NCBI GenBank assembly: GCA_011051815.1
Contig: DRKK01000068.1
Coordinates: 1-5,819 of the forward strand
DNA: 5,819 nucleotides
Source: Sphingomonadales bacterium
Lineage (GTDB): Bacteria > Pseudomonadota > Alphaproteobacteria > Sphingomonadales > Emcibacteraceae
Direction of reading: 5' to 3'
Numbering within the stretch: position 1 is the stretch's first letter; every line of letters begins with the position of its first letter. The translations under genes were made by a program, and so were the position numbers. Below, piece after piece: positions 5,535 to 5,819 of this stretch. The notes below the pieces were generated by a model. That model saw only the letters and a program-made list of their open reading frames with translations. It ran no database searches and had not been told where the DNA came from.

Positions 5535-5819
5535 ATGTCTGATACGGAAAATATGGATTGGCAGGAATTGGATCAAGGCGACGCCACGCCGGATGGCGCC
5601 GATACCGCACAGGGCGGGGGCGCGGATGTGGCAGAAGGTGGCGGTGATCTGGAAGCGGTTTTTGATGTTCCGGTAAAGGTGTCTGCCGTTTTGGGCATTA
5701 CCAATCTGACGGTTAATCAATTGCTGAAACTGGGATCAGGTTCCATTGTGGAATTGGATCGGAAAGTTGGTGAAGCCATTGATATTTATGTGAATAACCG
5801 GCTTGTTGCGCGTGGTGAG
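5535..5819 (+). CDS. fliN: Flagellar motor switch protein FliN, 3'-truncated by the window edge
   Basis: FliN forms the lower part of the C-ring, takes part in rotational switching and docks FliH for export. The frame is open from the ATG at 5535 to the window end, giving 95 residues; family members usually run a few tens of residues further. Residues 1-40 are an acidic, Gly-rich, probably disordered extension (for example TAQGGGADVAEGGGD). The SpoA/FliN domain begins at about 41 with VFDVPVKVSAVLG and continues with LLKLGSGSIVELDR (63-76) and the near-invariant VNNRLVARGE (86-95). The start is fixed by an in-frame TAG at 5526-5528, and AAGGG (5520-5524) lies 10 bases upstream. It probably belongs to the fliFGH operon, although the 147-base gap is unusually long and may hold its own promoter. 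The missing part should contain the conserved C-terminal end of the SpoA fold. Confidence 0.94.
   Translation, partial: MSDTENMDWQELDQGDATPDGADTAQGGGADVAEGGGDLEAVFDVPVKVSAVLGITNLTVNQLLKLGSGSIVELDRKVGEAIDIYVNNRLVARGE

Noticed and set aside
1..5819. tRNA/rRNA genes, CRISPR arrays, insertion sequences or defence-type genes
   Set aside because: No spaced direct-repeat array, transposase motif, terminal inverted repeats or RNA-gene signatures were seen; nearly all space is accounted for by flagellar genes and their control regions.

Overview
This window is a stretch of a flagellar gene cluster. All recognised genes lie on the + strand, in the order flgE (3' part) - sciP - fliF - fliG - fliH/flbE - fliN (5' part). 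The small gene sciP (DUF1153 family, CtrA inhibitor) is found in alphaproteobacteria. Its position between the hook gene flgE and the fliF operon matches the order I recall for Caulobacter crescentus and relatives. Base composition looks roughly balanced, so this is probably a moderate-GC alphaproteobacterium rather than a high-GC Caulobacter. I cannot place it more precisely.

Layout. Bases 1-1136 hold the C-terminal 377 residues of the hook protein FlgE, closed by a clear intrinsic terminator (1159-1187). A short AT-rich gap with a perfect 12-bp-arm palindrome leads to sciP (1330-1629). A 346-base gap (1630-1975) follows and is the most information-rich non-coding part. It has a CtrA-type half-site, a perfect 14-bp palindrome, a good sigma-54 (-24/-12) promoter, an alternating GCCTA/TAGGC/GCCTA cluster whose core resembles the Caulobacter ftr (FlbD) element, and a near-consensus CtrA box followed by a -10-like hexamer. 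Then come fliF (MS-ring), fliG (rotor/switch) and fliH (export ATPase regulator), packed 6 and 19 bases apart as an operon. A 147-base gap with a hairpin, another exact CtrA half-site and a weak promoter-like pair precedes fliN (C-ring), which runs off the right edge.

How the genes work together. FliF forms the membrane ring. FliG docks on the FliF C-terminus and carries the torque residues. FliN completes the C-ring and docks FliH, which controls the FliI export ATPase. FlgE is a later, exported product of that machine. SciP represses CtrA-dependent transcription, so a CtrA inhibitor sits directly beside a possible CtrA target promoter.

The genes are canonical and I see no sign of a new protein system, mobile element, CRISPR array or RNA gene. 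What deserves attention is the regulatory architecture upstream of fliF and the unusual gap before fliN. All regulatory assignments are motif readings by eye.
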